Source: JADKIH01 sp964595205
Lineage (GTDB): Bacteria > Bacteroidota > Bacteroidia > AKYH767-A > 2013-40CM-41-45
Reading direction: 5' to 3'
Length of the DNA: 64,000 nt
Assembly: GCA_964595205.1 (NCBI GenBank)
Contig: CAZQOQ010000036.1
Coordinates: forward strand, 333,355-397,354
The position numbers and the translations under genes were made by a program. Positions 27,656-36,643 of the stretch are shown here, in pieces. The notes beneath the pieces are model-generated. The model saw only the letters and a program-made list of their open reading frames with translations, was not told the origin of the DNA and made no database searches. Within the stretch, counting starts at the first letter, position 1. Each line of letters opens with the position of its first letter.

Positions 27656-28993
27656 ATGAAAAGACATATATATTTCATTTTGTGTTTTCTGTTTTGTACC
27701 GGCGGGATAAATGCCCAGGTAAAAAATTTAGTCGTTGAGACTTATTATATATCTGACTTAAATGATGCGACCGATACAACGGGCGGTTACCTGGAGGCTG
27801 GTTCTGTTACATACAGAATATATGTTCAGCTGGAGCCGGGTTCTAAATTGAGAAAAATTTATGGTGATGCGAATCATACTCTGCGATTTTCAACCACAAC
27901 AAATTTCTTTAATAACAAGGCTGATGGTCAGAGTTTCGGAAAGGATTTCACCAAAAATCGTCTTGGGGAAAATACAGTAGCTCTCGACAGCTGGATAACG
28001 CTTGGACAAACTACGCGTCTTTCTTCCAAAACTTATTTCGGTGTTTTAAAATCCGGCGATGACGACGGTTCGTTTATTGGAGGCGCAAATAACGATGGTG
28101 GAAGTGCTGCTATACCAGGCGGGTTATTGGTGAATTCAGATCCTGCAATCGGATTACCTCTTTATTCTTCAGATGGAAATGATACAATGACATCCACACC
28201 AAATTCCTGGGCCGACTATGGTATCATTGATGTTTCATCTAATGTAGATTCAACTATTTTCGGTTCTGCTAAAATTTGTAGTGAGTTTATCAGCAACAAT
28301 GCCGGACTCCAAAATTCAGGCGTAAGTGGTGTTAACCCTGACAGTAATTATGTGCTGGTTGCGCAATTGACCACAACAGGTGAGATTTCTTTCGAACTCA
28401 ATTTAGAGGTTGAGGAAAATGATAATGTTGGTACAAGAATAATTAAATACGTAGCTGACGGAACTTCATTAGCGTCTGATGAACAAATTAGCCCATATCT
28501 TAAATATCCCAGATCATGCGGATGTACTGATCCTGAATTCCTGGAATATAATCCTGCTTATTCATGCATGATTTCCGATTCCTGTAAAACACTTATTGTT
28601 TTTGGTTGTATGGATACGCTTGCATGCAATTACGATGAATTTGCCAATTACCACGTTCAATCACTATGTTGTTACCCTGGCCTTTGCAACGATCGTGATA
28701 TTAGTGTTGTATGTCCGCTACTTGGAATTGAACGTGCACAGGAACCAAACGAAGGAATTTATCCGAATCCTTCACATGAAACAGTAAATTTTCAGTTTGT
28801 TGCTGAAGAAAACAGCAATGTTAAATATGAAATTTACGATTCATTAGGTCGTCTGGTTCATGAGCAAAATGTTTTAAGCTACCCGGGATTGAACACAACA
28901 TCCATAAACATTTCAGATCTTGATAATGGACTCTATCAGTTTAAATTGGTTATTGATAATGAAGTTAGGAATGAGAAATTAATAAAAAATTAA
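27656..28993 (+). CDS. Divergent member of the shared-domain secreted family with Cys-rich repeats and T9SS tail
   Basis: The start at 27656 gives a signal peptide (MKRHIYFILCFLFCTGGINAQ); an upstream ATG at 27617 would add 13 basic residues. The first 260 residues are a distant version of the family domain: VVETYYISDLNDA, GSVTYRIYVQLEPGSKL, TTTNFFNNKADG, TVALDSWITLG, FGVLKSGDDDG. Next come two Cys-rich GCTDPEFLEYNPA / GCMDTLACNYDEFA repeats, a motif seen in many Bacteroidota surface proteins. A T9SS type A tail follows (IYPNPSHETVNF, LDNGLYQFKLVIDN). The gene sits between the TonB receptor and the FISUMP lipoprotein with tiny gaps, so it is likely part of the same transport or binding unit. 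Confidence 0.83.
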   Translation: MKRHIYFILCFLFCTGGINAQVKNLVVETYYISDLNDATDTTGGYLEAGSVTYRIYVQLEPGSKLRKIYGDANHTLRFSTTTNFFNNKADGQSFGKDFTKNRLGENTVALDSWITLGQTTRLSSKTYFGVLKSGDDDGSFIGGANNDGGSAAIPGGLLVNSDPAIGLPLYSSDGNDTMTSTPNSWADYGIIDVSSNVDSTIFGSAKICSEFISNNAGLQNSGVSGVNPDSNYVLVAQLTTTGEISFELNLEVEENDNVGTRIIKYVADGTSLASDEQISPYLKYPRSCGCTDPEFLEYNPAYSCMISDSCKTLIVFGCMDTLACNYDEFANYHVQSLCCYPGLCNDRDISVVCPLLGIERAQEPNEGIYPNPSHETVNFQFVAEENSNVKYEIYDSLGRLVHEQNVLSYPGLNTTSINISDLDNGLYQFKLVIDNEVRNEKLIKN

Positions 28994-28999
28994 AATCAG

Positions 29000-29734
29000 G
29001 TGAAAGCAAAGATTCGATACCGGTCATATATTTTAACTCTGATAGCATTGAGTTTATTATTTGTTACATCCTGTAAAAAGGATGAAACGGAACCAGTGCA
29101 AGAAACAGGAACTGTTACTGATATTGAAAATAATGTTTATAAGACTGTGAAGATAGGCAATCAATGGTGGATGGCGGAAAATCTGAAAGTGAAAACATAT
29201 CGTAACGGTGTGTCTATTCCAAAAGTTCAGTCGATGAACGACTGGTTAAATCCCGAAGCCGCTTATTGTGTTTACCAGGATAACGAGGTTGCTCCCGGTC
29301 TTCTTTATAACTGGTATGTTGTTATCGATTCCAGTAATATTGCACCGGCTGGTTGGCACATTCCAACTGATAGTGAATGGAAAGAACTGGAGTTATTTCT
29401 TGGTATGAGTCAGGTTGATGCTGATAATCTTAACTGGAGAGGTACCGATCAGGGCGAAAAACTAAAAGCATTGGGAAATTCACAATGGTCGGAATTTGAA
29501 GGTGTCTGGGGAAACAATGAAAGCGGATTCAATGCTTATGCGGGTAGTTGCAGGCTTTTCGATGGGAAGTGGGGCGAGCCTGGATTATTTTCAAACGGAT
29601 ATTGGTGGGCCAGCTCATCAAAGTCAAAGGATGAAATCTGGTATCGTTATCTCGATTATAAAGAAAAAAGAGTTTTTCGTTCAACTGTTCCAAAGGAATA
29701 TGGTTTTAGTATTCGTTGTGTGAAAGATCGTTGA
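29000..29734 (+). CDS. FISUMP-domain lipoprotein (GTG start)
   Basis: The start is GTG, 6 nt after the previous stop. The N-terminus is a lipoprotein signal with lipobox FVTSC near residue 25. The rest (about 35-244) is a Fibrobacter succinogenes major paralogous domain. Hallmarks are the opening GTVTDIENNVYKTVKIGNQ and WWMAENLKVKTYRNG, the middle LYNWYVV and GWHIPTDSEWKELE, and the ending YGFSIRCVKD. FISUMP proteins are cell-surface or binding proteins of unknown detail. Tight spacing suggests translation together with the TonB receptor and the family protein upstream. Confidence 0.9.
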   Translation: MKAKIRYRSYILTLIALSLLFVTSCKKDETEPVQETGTVTDIENNVYKTVKIGNQWWMAENLKVKTYRNGVSIPKVQSMNDWLNPEAAYCVYQDNEVAPGLLYNWYVVIDSSNIAPAGWHIPTDSEWKELELFLGMSQVDADNLNWRGTDQGEKLKALGNSQWSEFEGVWGNNESGFNAYAGSCRLFDGKWGEPGLFSNGYWWASSSKSKDEIWYRYLDYKEKRVFRSTVPKEYGFSIRCVKDR

Positions 29735-30003
29735 TCATTTGTTTTGTCAATTTTTCTATGATGTTATAAGAAGTTCTCAGGTTAATTCCTGACAGAGAGT
29801 TATTGTATTTCATTTTTTTCAGGTTTACCTCAATACTGAATAGCAAATCACCAATAACCATTTACCAGTTAATGTTCCAGTAACGCTGGAATAACCAATC
29901 AATAACAATTTGATAAGTTTAATTTTCCATCAACTACATATATGTAAATGATATTTGCATCCATCATCGATGTTGATGAATACGATAAAAAACTAATCTA
30001 AAA

Positions 30004-31677
30004 ATGAATATGAAACCTACAATTTCCAAACTATTTATGACAGCCGCATTGGCTTTCATTTCAATTGCGCAAGGCAATGCCCAGTCAAATCTTGGTGCAG
30101 CTTGCGGATGTCCTGCAGTAGCTGCAAGGACTAACGTAATCAATTTGTCAACATTAGCAACCGTTGGTGGACCAACAGATGGAGAGTTAACTGCGACAAA
30201 TACGGTATTAACATGTAACAACATGTATATCCTCGACAAGAAAATTTATGTTCCAAATGGAAAGTCTATTACAATTAATCCCGGAACAGTAATAAAAGGA
30301 ATTCCAAATCCAGGTGGTGATCCTTCTCTGGCTGTAGCATTAGTTATAGAAAGAGGCGGAAAAATATTTGCTTCGGGTTCTCCTGATTGCCAGATTGTAT
30401 TTACAGCCCAGGCTGATCCAATGGATGGTACATACGGTGTATCTCATCATGGCGACTGGGGTGGAGTAGTAATTCTTGGAAAAGCTACCAACAACCTTAC
30501 ACTTGCAAATGCTACCAGTGCAAATGCACCAGGCGGAACATGTACCGGTTCATCTTGTTTTGGTACTGGTGTAGGAACCGGTTTCATTGAAGGTTTTAAC
30601 GTTGCTGATACCAGAAATCAGTATGGTGGAACAGACGATAATGATAACAGCGGCGTATTAAAATATGTTTCTATCCGTCACGCAGGAGCAGTAATTAACG
30701 CTATCGGTAACGAGCTTAACGGACTTACATTAGGATCTGTAGGAAGAGGCACAACAATCGAACATGTTGAAATTATTTCAAGTAACGATGACGGTATCGA
30801 ATTTTTCGGCGGTACAGTTAATGTAAAATACATTGCTTGTATGTTTGGTATGGATGATATGTTCGACTGGGATCAGGGTTGGAGAGGAAAAGCACAATTC
30901 CTTTTTGGTTTAGCTTCTGATAACGTTACAACATTTTCAAACGACAATGGATTCGAAGCAGATGCCGACGATCAGAAAACAAGCGCTGCTCCTCTGTCTC
31001 ACCCGGTAATTTATAATGCTACTATTATCAGTAATGGCGATTTAAATCAGAACGTTGCAGATAATAGTGCTCATGCCGCTATCAATGCAAAAGAATTCAC
31101 TGAAGGTGAAATCTACAGCTCGATATTTTCAAATTATGAAACTGGTTTTAATATGCAGCAGGCGCCGGGCACACGTGCAAACGGACAAGAGGCGTATAAC
31201 AACTGGATTGGTGGTTCACTCATTGTGAGCTGTAACTCTTTCATTGGAGTTACTGAAGGAATAAAGTTAAACAAATCTAAGACTTCCGATGGTATTGCTG
31301 CTTCCGGACCTGATAATACGAAGTTCCTCACAACGGATAATAACATCGTAACATCTTCTGCAGCTGGTTATGATTATACCTATGAAATGAATACATCAAC
31401 GAATACTGTTCTTAATAACAATACATTCGATGCAGTTCCAAATCCTGCCTTGGCTTCATCCTGCGCACCTCCATCTGACGGATTCTTCAATGTAACCAAT
31501 TACAAAGGAGCGTTTGCAGCAGGCCAAAAATCATGGTTATCAGATTGGGCTTATGCAGCAGCACTTCAGTTTACTACCGGACTGGTTCCATGTCCAACAG
31601 ATATTAATGGTGATGGTATAACAAACAACGTCGACTTTTTACAATTGCTAGGTCAGTTCAACCAGTCTTGTCATTAA
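30004..31677 (+). CDS. Secreted beta-helix-like protein ending in a dockerin-like loop
   Basis: The 557-residue protein has a signal peptide (about 27 residues, ending in GNAQ) and a repetitive beta-rich body. Segments such as NGKSITINPGTVIKG, GDWGGVVILGKA, LKYVSIRHAG and TTIEHVEIISSNDDGIEFF look like rungs of a right-handed parallel beta-helix. Instead of a T9SS type A tail, the last 25 residues (533-557) are a single dockerin-like calcium loop, DINGDGITNNVDFLQLL. Relatives of this body in the phylum commonly sit near TonB receptors; the function is not established. The family protein at 31709 starts 31 nt downstream, so the two are probably co-transcribed. Confidence 0.8.
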   Translation: MNMKPTISKLFMTAALAFISIAQGNAQSNLGAACGCPAVAARTNVINLSTLATVGGPTDGELTATNTVLTCNNMYILDKKIYVPNGKSITINPGTVIKGIPNPGGDPSLAVALVIERGGKIFASGSPDCQIVFTAQADPMDGTYGVSHHGDWGGVVILGKATNNLTLANATSANAPGGTCTGSSCFGTGVGTGFIEGFNVADTRNQYGGTDDNDNSGVLKYVSIRHAGAVINAIGNELNGLTLGSVGRGTTIEHVEIISSNDDGIEFFGGTVNVKYIACMFGMDDMFDWDQGWRGKAQFLFGLASDNVTTFSNDNGFEADADDQKTSAAPLSHPVIYNATIISNGDLNQNVADNSAHAAINAKEFTEGEIYSSIFSNYETGFNMQQAPGTRANGQEAYNNWIGGSLIVSCNSFIGVTEGIKLNKSKTSDGIAASGPDNTKFLTTDNNIVTSSAAGYDYTYEMNTSTNTVLNNNTFDAVPNPALASSCAPPSDGFFNVTNYKGAFAAGQKSWLSDWAYAAALQFTTGLVPCPTDINGDGITNNVDFLQLLGQFNQSCH

Positions 31678-31708
31678 TATTTTTCACAACACACTTAAAA
31701 CTTAAACA

Positions 31709-33076
31709 ATGAAAAAAATAATTATGGCCATTTGTCTGGGGTTGATTGTAAAAATCGCCTCAGCACAAAACGGACTGGAAGGTATCATAGTTGAAAAATA
31801 CTATGTAGCTAATGCTGCCGACGCTGCAGGTAGCATTGGTACCCTGGCCGAAGGCTCTGTTACTTACAGAATATTTGCAGATCTGCTGCCCGGATATAAA
31901 TTCCAGGCATTGTACGGAGTTCCTACGCATGAACTTCGTATTCAAACTACCACTACATTCTTTAATAATGAAGATAGGGGAGATATCACACCGACGTATA
32001 CAAAAACACAGGCCGGTTTAAATACAGTTATGCTTGACAGTTGGTTATCAGTCGGTGGTGCTTGTGCCGGACAAGTTGGGGTTTTAAAATCTGAAGATGA
32101 TGGCGTTGCCAATGTTGTCAATTCAAACGGTCTTCTTCAAAATGCAGATCCTTCTGCAGGCATTCCTCTAACTACCCAGGATGGCTTTATTGCCGGAACA
32201 CCAAAAGATGTAACACTGGTTGGTTTTGAACCTCCGATTGATCCGACTAATACAGATCCTGAAATCTTTAATGCAACAAGTAGTGTTGGCGGACTTTTCT
32301 CCGTCTACAACGGGTCTTTTGCTTCTCTTGACGGATCTACGGGTCCAACGGCAGCGAACAGAGTGTTAATTGGACAATTTACTACCGATGGTATTCTTTC
32401 ATTCGAGTTAAATATACAGGTTGGTACTCCTACAGGTGGCGTGCAGAATTTTGTAGCTAAAAATCCTGCTGCTGGTGAAATCCAAATTCCAAGTCTTACA
32501 AGGAAGCCTGCTACTCTTAACTTGAAAGCGTTCATACAGGGATTTTATGTCGGCGGCGGATTAATGAATGCAGCTGTGGATGCGGGAACTTATCCAACCT
32601 TATGCGATTCAATTACTGTTGAATTGCATACTGCCACTGGTTCACACGATCTTGTAGCAAGTGCATTGTCTCCGGTTTCCACTTCAGGAGACGCTCAGTA
32701 CACTTTCTCACCCGAATTTATGAGTAACAGTTATTATCTCGCACTTCGTCACCGAAACTGTATTGAAACATGGAGTGCTGACCCGGTTTTACTTAACGAA
32801 ACAACAAACTATAATTTCACTACCGCAGCTTCACAGGCATTCGGAAGTAATCAGATAGAAACTCCGGATCTTGCCGGATATGCAATCTATAGTGGTGATA
32901 TCAATCATGATGGAGCTATCGATGGATCTGATTTCCTGGAACTCGATCCTCCCATCCAAAATGGTGATGGCGGATATGCAATCGGTGATTTAAATGGTGA
33001 TGGTGCGGTTGATGGTTCAGACTTCCTTGTACTCGATCCAAATATTCAAAATGGAGTTGGTGCTGCAATACCATAA
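31709..33076 (+). CDS. Shared-domain secreted protein with paired dockerin-like C-terminus
   Basis: The 455-residue protein has a signal peptide ending in IASAQ. The family domain (about 20-270) is the best-preserved type: IVEKYYVANAADAA, GSVTYRIFADLLPGYKFQA, FFNNEDRGD, TVMLDSWLSVGGAC, ELNIQVGTPTGGVQNFVA. It carries no T9SS type A tail. Instead the C-terminal 185 residues are a module with AFIQGFYVGGGLMN, DSITVELHTA, YYLALRHRNCIETWS and two dockerin-like loops (DINHDGAIDGSDF, DLNGDGAVDGSDF; residues 397-455) ending NIQNGVGAAIP. The same module closes the giant protein at 52509-62366. The mode of export or docking is inferred, not known. Confidence 0.85.
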   Translation: MKKIIMAICLGLIVKIASAQNGLEGIIVEKYYVANAADAAGSIGTLAEGSVTYRIFADLLPGYKFQALYGVPTHELRIQTTTTFFNNEDRGDITPTYTKTQAGLNTVMLDSWLSVGGACAGQVGVLKSEDDGVANVVNSNGLLQNADPSAGIPLTTQDGFIAGTPKDVTLVGFEPPIDPTNTDPEIFNATSSVGGLFSVYNGSFASLDGSTGPTAANRVLIGQFTTDGILSFELNIQVGTPTGGVQNFVAKNPAAGEIQIPSLTRKPATLNLKAFIQGFYVGGGLMNAAVDAGTYPTLCDSITVELHTATGSHDLVASALSPVSTSGDAQYTFSPEFMSNSYYLALRHRNCIETWSADPVLLNETTNYNFTTAASQAFGSNQIETPDLAGYAIYSGDINHDGAIDGSDFLELDPPIQNGDGGYAIGDLNGDGAVDGSDFLVLDPNIQNGVGAAIP

Positions 33077-33091
33077 TATAATATAAATCGA

Positions 33092-33132
33092 AATTAAATA
33101 TCATGGACGGAATTTGTCCATGATATTTAATT
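33092..33132 (+). terminator. Long perfect hairpin after the 31709 gene
   Basis: A 17-bp perfect stem, AATTAAATATCATGGAC (33092-33108) with GTCCATGATATTTAATT (33116-33132), closes on a 7-nt loop. The following bases are AT-rich rather than a pure T-run. It probably terminates or stabilises the upstream transcript. Confidence 0.7.
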
Positions 33133-33184
33133 ATTTAATATAGTTAGAAATAAAATATCTGAATCAGTAAATTATACAAATAAA

Positions 33185-36100
33185 ATGAAGAAATATTTTA
33201 CGGGATTGTTCCTGATATTAATTTCCGGTTTCACCTTTGCTCAAAATGGCCTTGAAAAAATCGTAGTCGAAAAATATTATATTTCAAATGCTGCAGATTC
33301 CATAGGAAGTATCGGGGTTTTACCGGTTGGCTCCGTGACGTACCGGATATTTGTTGACATGCTGCCAGGATATAAGTTTCAGGCGGCCTATGGAGTTCCC
33401 GGTCATGAACTGCGATTGTCAACTACCACTGCTTTTTTCAACAATGAAGACAGGGGTGCTACTACACCAACTTATTCAAAAACACAGGCTCGTGGAAATA
33501 CTATAATGCTCGATTCATGGTTGTCAGTCGGTGCCGGCTGTGCCGCTAATTTTGGAGTTTTAAAATCGGATGATAATACCGTATCCGGTGGAGCAACCGT
33601 AATTAATAATACCGTTCCGGCAATTTTACAAAATAACGATCCGCTTGCAGGAATACCATTAACAACTCATGATGGACTCTGGGCAGGTACTACGCCAAGT
33701 GTAACATTTGTAGGAATCACCTCAGGCGATCTTTCAATGTTTGATGCAACCAGCATGGCTGGAAATTTATTCACCACCTCAAACGGATCGTGGGCATCGT
33801 TAAACGGAACTACAGGAGTCAATCCGGATACAAACCGGGTGCTGATTGCACAAATAACAACAAATGGAGTTTTTCATTATGAACTGAATATTCAAATCGG
33901 TACTCCTGGTGGCGGCGTAGAAAATTATGTAGCATTGAATCCGGTCGCTCCGGAAATTTCCATTCCATCACTCATGGCTACATTAGGAGGAACTAATTCT
34001 TCTCCAACTGTAAGTATCAGTTCTCCTGCTGACGGATCATCGTTTGCAACCGGCGCCGGCATTACCATCAATGCAACCGCAAACGATGCAGACGGAAATG
34101 TAACTTCAGTTGAATTTTTCGTAGATGGTGTTTCCGTTGGTGTGGATAACAGCGCACCTTTTTCCGCAAACTATACGGGAATTGCCGGTACTCATTCCAT
34201 TACAGCAACAGCAACTGACAACAATGGAGCAACAGGTACATCAGCAGCAATTTCAATTACCGTTAACAGTAATCCCGCACCAATCGTAAATATTACTTCC
34301 CCTGCTAATGGTGCGAGCTTCATCACAGGCACCGTTATACCAATTAATGTAACCGCTACTGATAATGGAAGTATTACTTCAGTGGAGTTTTTTGTTGATG
34401 GCGTTTCAATCGGCACCGACAACAGTTCTCCATATTCAATTAATTATACCGGAACCCTGGGGAGTCATACGATTACCGCCAGCGCAACAGATAATTTGGG
34501 AGTGGTAGGATCATCAACTGCAATAACCATTTCTGTCGGTAGTAATCCTCCTCCCACGATCAGCATCACATCGCCATTGAACGGTGACCTTTTCGTTGCA
34601 CCTGCAGTGGTTACGATAACAGCCAATGCTTCCGACCCAAACGGAACAGTCTCAAATGTAAATTTCTATGTAAATGGTTCGCTGGTCGGCAGCGATGCAA
34701 CCTCTCCTTATTCATTTAACTGGACGAGTGTAATTGGTACTGCCGTAATCACTGCCAAAGCAACCGATAACCAGGGTGCTCAAACTACTTCAGCAGGAGT
34801 GACTATTTCAGTTGCTGATCCAAATATTCCTTATAAGATAATTACTTCGAATAATTCCTGCCAGACAAGTACATTTTGTCTGCCTGTTACTGCAATCGAT
34901 ACAGTTGAAAATGTAATTGGTTTAGATCTTGTACTTCATTATAATAATACAAAAGTCCGTCCAACCGGTATTATTACCATTAGCAACAATCTTATAAATC
35001 CAACATATGTTGATGTAGCGTCAAGCATAGATTCTGTAAATGGTAACATTAACATCTCATTATTCTTCAATACGAGTGCCCCTGCAAATGCTGAGTTTAA
35101 TGGTATGGGTGATATTTTTTGTGTTGAGTTTTCCAGGAAGGCTGCATTTGCTTCTGCCGATAGTGCATCGTTTAGTATCGCCGCTATTAACGAGAGTTAT
35201 GTAAATGGAGTACTTACCAAGCTTGTTGATCCCGGGAAATATATTTCTTATAAAGACAGCACTTTCAATGGTACATTAAGATTCTGGTCTAATAATAGTC
35301 CGGTTAAATACAATGCATCATCACCGGGAACGTATCTCATCACGAATGTATATGGAAATAATAACTCATGTTCCAGCAGGTCCCTCGTTGCTGTTCAACC
35401 CGATACGACTGGCAATTTCAAATACAGCATCTGGAATGGGCAAAGTATAAATATTGAAAAGGATATTCCCGGTACAACAAGCGTTCAGCCGGTTGTAAAC
35501 GGATTCGATGTATTTCTCACAAGGAGGGTATTAATAAATGATGCAACTTTTATTCCTTCAATTTACCAGGCAATCGCAATGGACGTAAACATGGATGGAA
35601 AAATAAGTGCCGGAGATGCTTCACAGATTAATCAAAGAGCAGTACTTATGATTCCGGAGTTCAAGCAGGCGTGGAACTACGACAGCACTGGTGTTTCAAA
35701 TGGACAGCTTTCTAAAGACTGGATTTTTATTGATTCGTTAAGGATTGCAAATAATCTCGCATATAGAATATCAACTACATACCCTTCAGATGATGGAGTA
35801 GGATTTTCAAAGAATCGTGTACCTTCTGTTCCATTCTGCCTGCCTTTAACAGTTGCTAATTTTTCAACCTGTCCGCAAATAAGTAACGAGACCTTTAAAG
35901 GAGTTTTGATAGGCGATGTGGATGGTAATTACGGATCTCTCTCACCCAATGGCATGTTCAGAGACGCTTCTGAAAAAAACATCGTCTTGGATTATTCACA
36001 GGCAATTGCATCTGAAAACTACATCGAAATACCCGTTTATCTTGATGCAGGTGTTTCCGTTAATGCGCTCGATATTGCGCTGAAATTTAATGAAGACGAC

Positions 36101-36592
36101 TTTATGTTTAATTCCGTTGTATCAAATACAGGAAGTATAAATGCCCTGGCGAACTTTAATTCAAACGATGGCGTGCTTAGGCTGACATCAAGCAGTTTAC
36201 TTAAATATGAAAATTCAAAAGTGTTGTTTTATCTGCGTTTTGATTTTAGAAAAACAGCTTCATCAATCCTGGATATCAGGTCAACCGAAGGGTACCTCGA
36301 CGGAAACAGGGCGGAAGTGATTCTTAGAAATGGCGGTGCTGTGCCACATGACGATCAGGCAACCGTTGTCCTGTATCCGAATCCAGTTAAAGATGTTTTG
36401 AATGTGAAAGTTTCTTCTGATGCTCACGTTCAGCTATACAGTATCGATGGTAATGAGGTTTATTACAAATCCGAAATTAAATCCAATGAAATTGCTGAAA
36501 TCAGTACTAAGAATCTTGCAAATGGAATCTACCTGATCAGGATTAGCAGCGACGATTTTATCACAATAAAGAAAGTAATAGTTGAGAATTGA
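33185..36592 (+). CDS. Large multidomain surface protein: shared domain, three Ig-like, two cohesin-like, dockerin-like loop, T9SS tail
   Basis: The protein has 1135 residues. The order is: signal peptide ending in FTFAQ; family domain (about 20-272; IVVEKYYISNAAD, GSVTYRIFVDMLPGYKFQA); three Ig-like repeats (about 273-545; each with TSVEFFVDGVSVG-type and TDNNGATGTS-type blocks); a first cohesin-like beta-sandwich (about 550-690; STFCLPVTAIDTVENVIGLDLVL); a linker with dockerin-like DVNMDGKISAGDASQINQ from residue 800; a second cohesin-like domain (about 930-1050; YIEIPVYLDAGVSVNALDIAL); and a T9SS type A tail (LYPNPVKDVLNV, LANGIYLIRISSD). Cohesins bind dockerins in cellulosomes; here the resemblance is by pattern only. 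Its second cohesin-like domain matches the next gene's product. Confidence 0.85.
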   Translation: MKKYFTGLFLILISGFTFAQNGLEKIVVEKYYISNAADSIGSIGVLPVGSVTYRIFVDMLPGYKFQAAYGVPGHELRLSTTTAFFNNEDRGATTPTYSKTQARGNTIMLDSWLSVGAGCAANFGVLKSDDNTVSGGATVINNTVPAILQNNDPLAGIPLTTHDGLWAGTTPSVTFVGITSGDLSMFDATSMAGNLFTTSNGSWASLNGTTGVNPDTNRVLIAQITTNGVFHYELNIQIGTPGGGVENYVALNPVAPEISIPSLMATLGGTNSSPTVSISSPADGSSFATGAGITINATANDADGNVTSVEFFVDGVSVGVDNSAPFSANYTGIAGTHSITATATDNNGATGTSAAISITVNSNPAPIVNITSPANGASFITGTVIPINVTATDNGSITSVEFFVDGVSIGTDNSSPYSINYTGTLGSHTITASATDNLGVVGSSTAITISVGSNPPPTISITSPLNGDLFVAPAVVTITANASDPNGTVSNVNFYVNGSLVGSDATSPYSFNWTSVIGTAVITAKATDNQGAQTTSAGVTISVADPNIPYKIITSNNSCQTSTFCLPVTAIDTVENVIGLDLVLHYNNTKVRPTGIITISNNLINPTYVDVASSIDSVNGNINISLFFNTSAPANAEFNGMGDIFCVEFSRKAAFASADSASFSIAAINESYVNGVLTKLVDPGKYISYKDSTFNGTLRFWSNNSPVKYNASSPGTYLITNVYGNNNSCSSRSLVAVQPDTTGNFKYSIWNGQSINIEKDIPGTTSVQPVVNGFDVFLTRRVLINDATFIPSIYQAIAMDVNMDGKISAGDASQINQRAVLMIPEFKQAWNYDSTGVSNGQLSKDWIFIDSLRIANNLAYRISTTYPSDDGVGFSKNRVPSVPFCLPLTVANFSTCPQISNETFKGVLIGDVDGNYGSLSPNGMFRDASEKNIVLDYSQAIASENYIEIPVYLDAGVSVNALDIALKFNEDDFMFNSVVSNTGSINALANFNSNDGVLRLTSSSLLKYENSKVLFYLRFDFRKTASSILDIRSTEGYLDGNRAEVILRNGGAVPHDDQATVVLYPNPVKDVLNVKVSSDAHVQLYSIDGNEVYYKSEIKSNEIAEISTKNLANGIYLIRISSDDFITIKKVIVEN

Positions 36593-36605
36593 TATAGGTT
36601 TAGGG

Positions 36606-36640
36606 AAATGGTTCAGGGGGTATTCTGAACCATTTCTTTT
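36606..36640 (+). terminator. Terminator hairpin directly before the 36644 start codon
   Basis: AAATGGTTCAG (36606-36616) pairs with CTGAACCATTT (36625-36635) over an 8-nt loop, followed by CTTTT. The next gene's ATG is only 4 nt beyond, so expression of that gene may need read-through. Confidence 0.75.
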
Positions 36641-36643
36641 ATT

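Noticed and set aside
33185..36592. True cellulosome scaffoldin
   Set aside because: Cohesin-like and dockerin-like patterns are suggestive only; no catalytic carbohydrate enzymes or carbohydrate-binding modules accompany them here.
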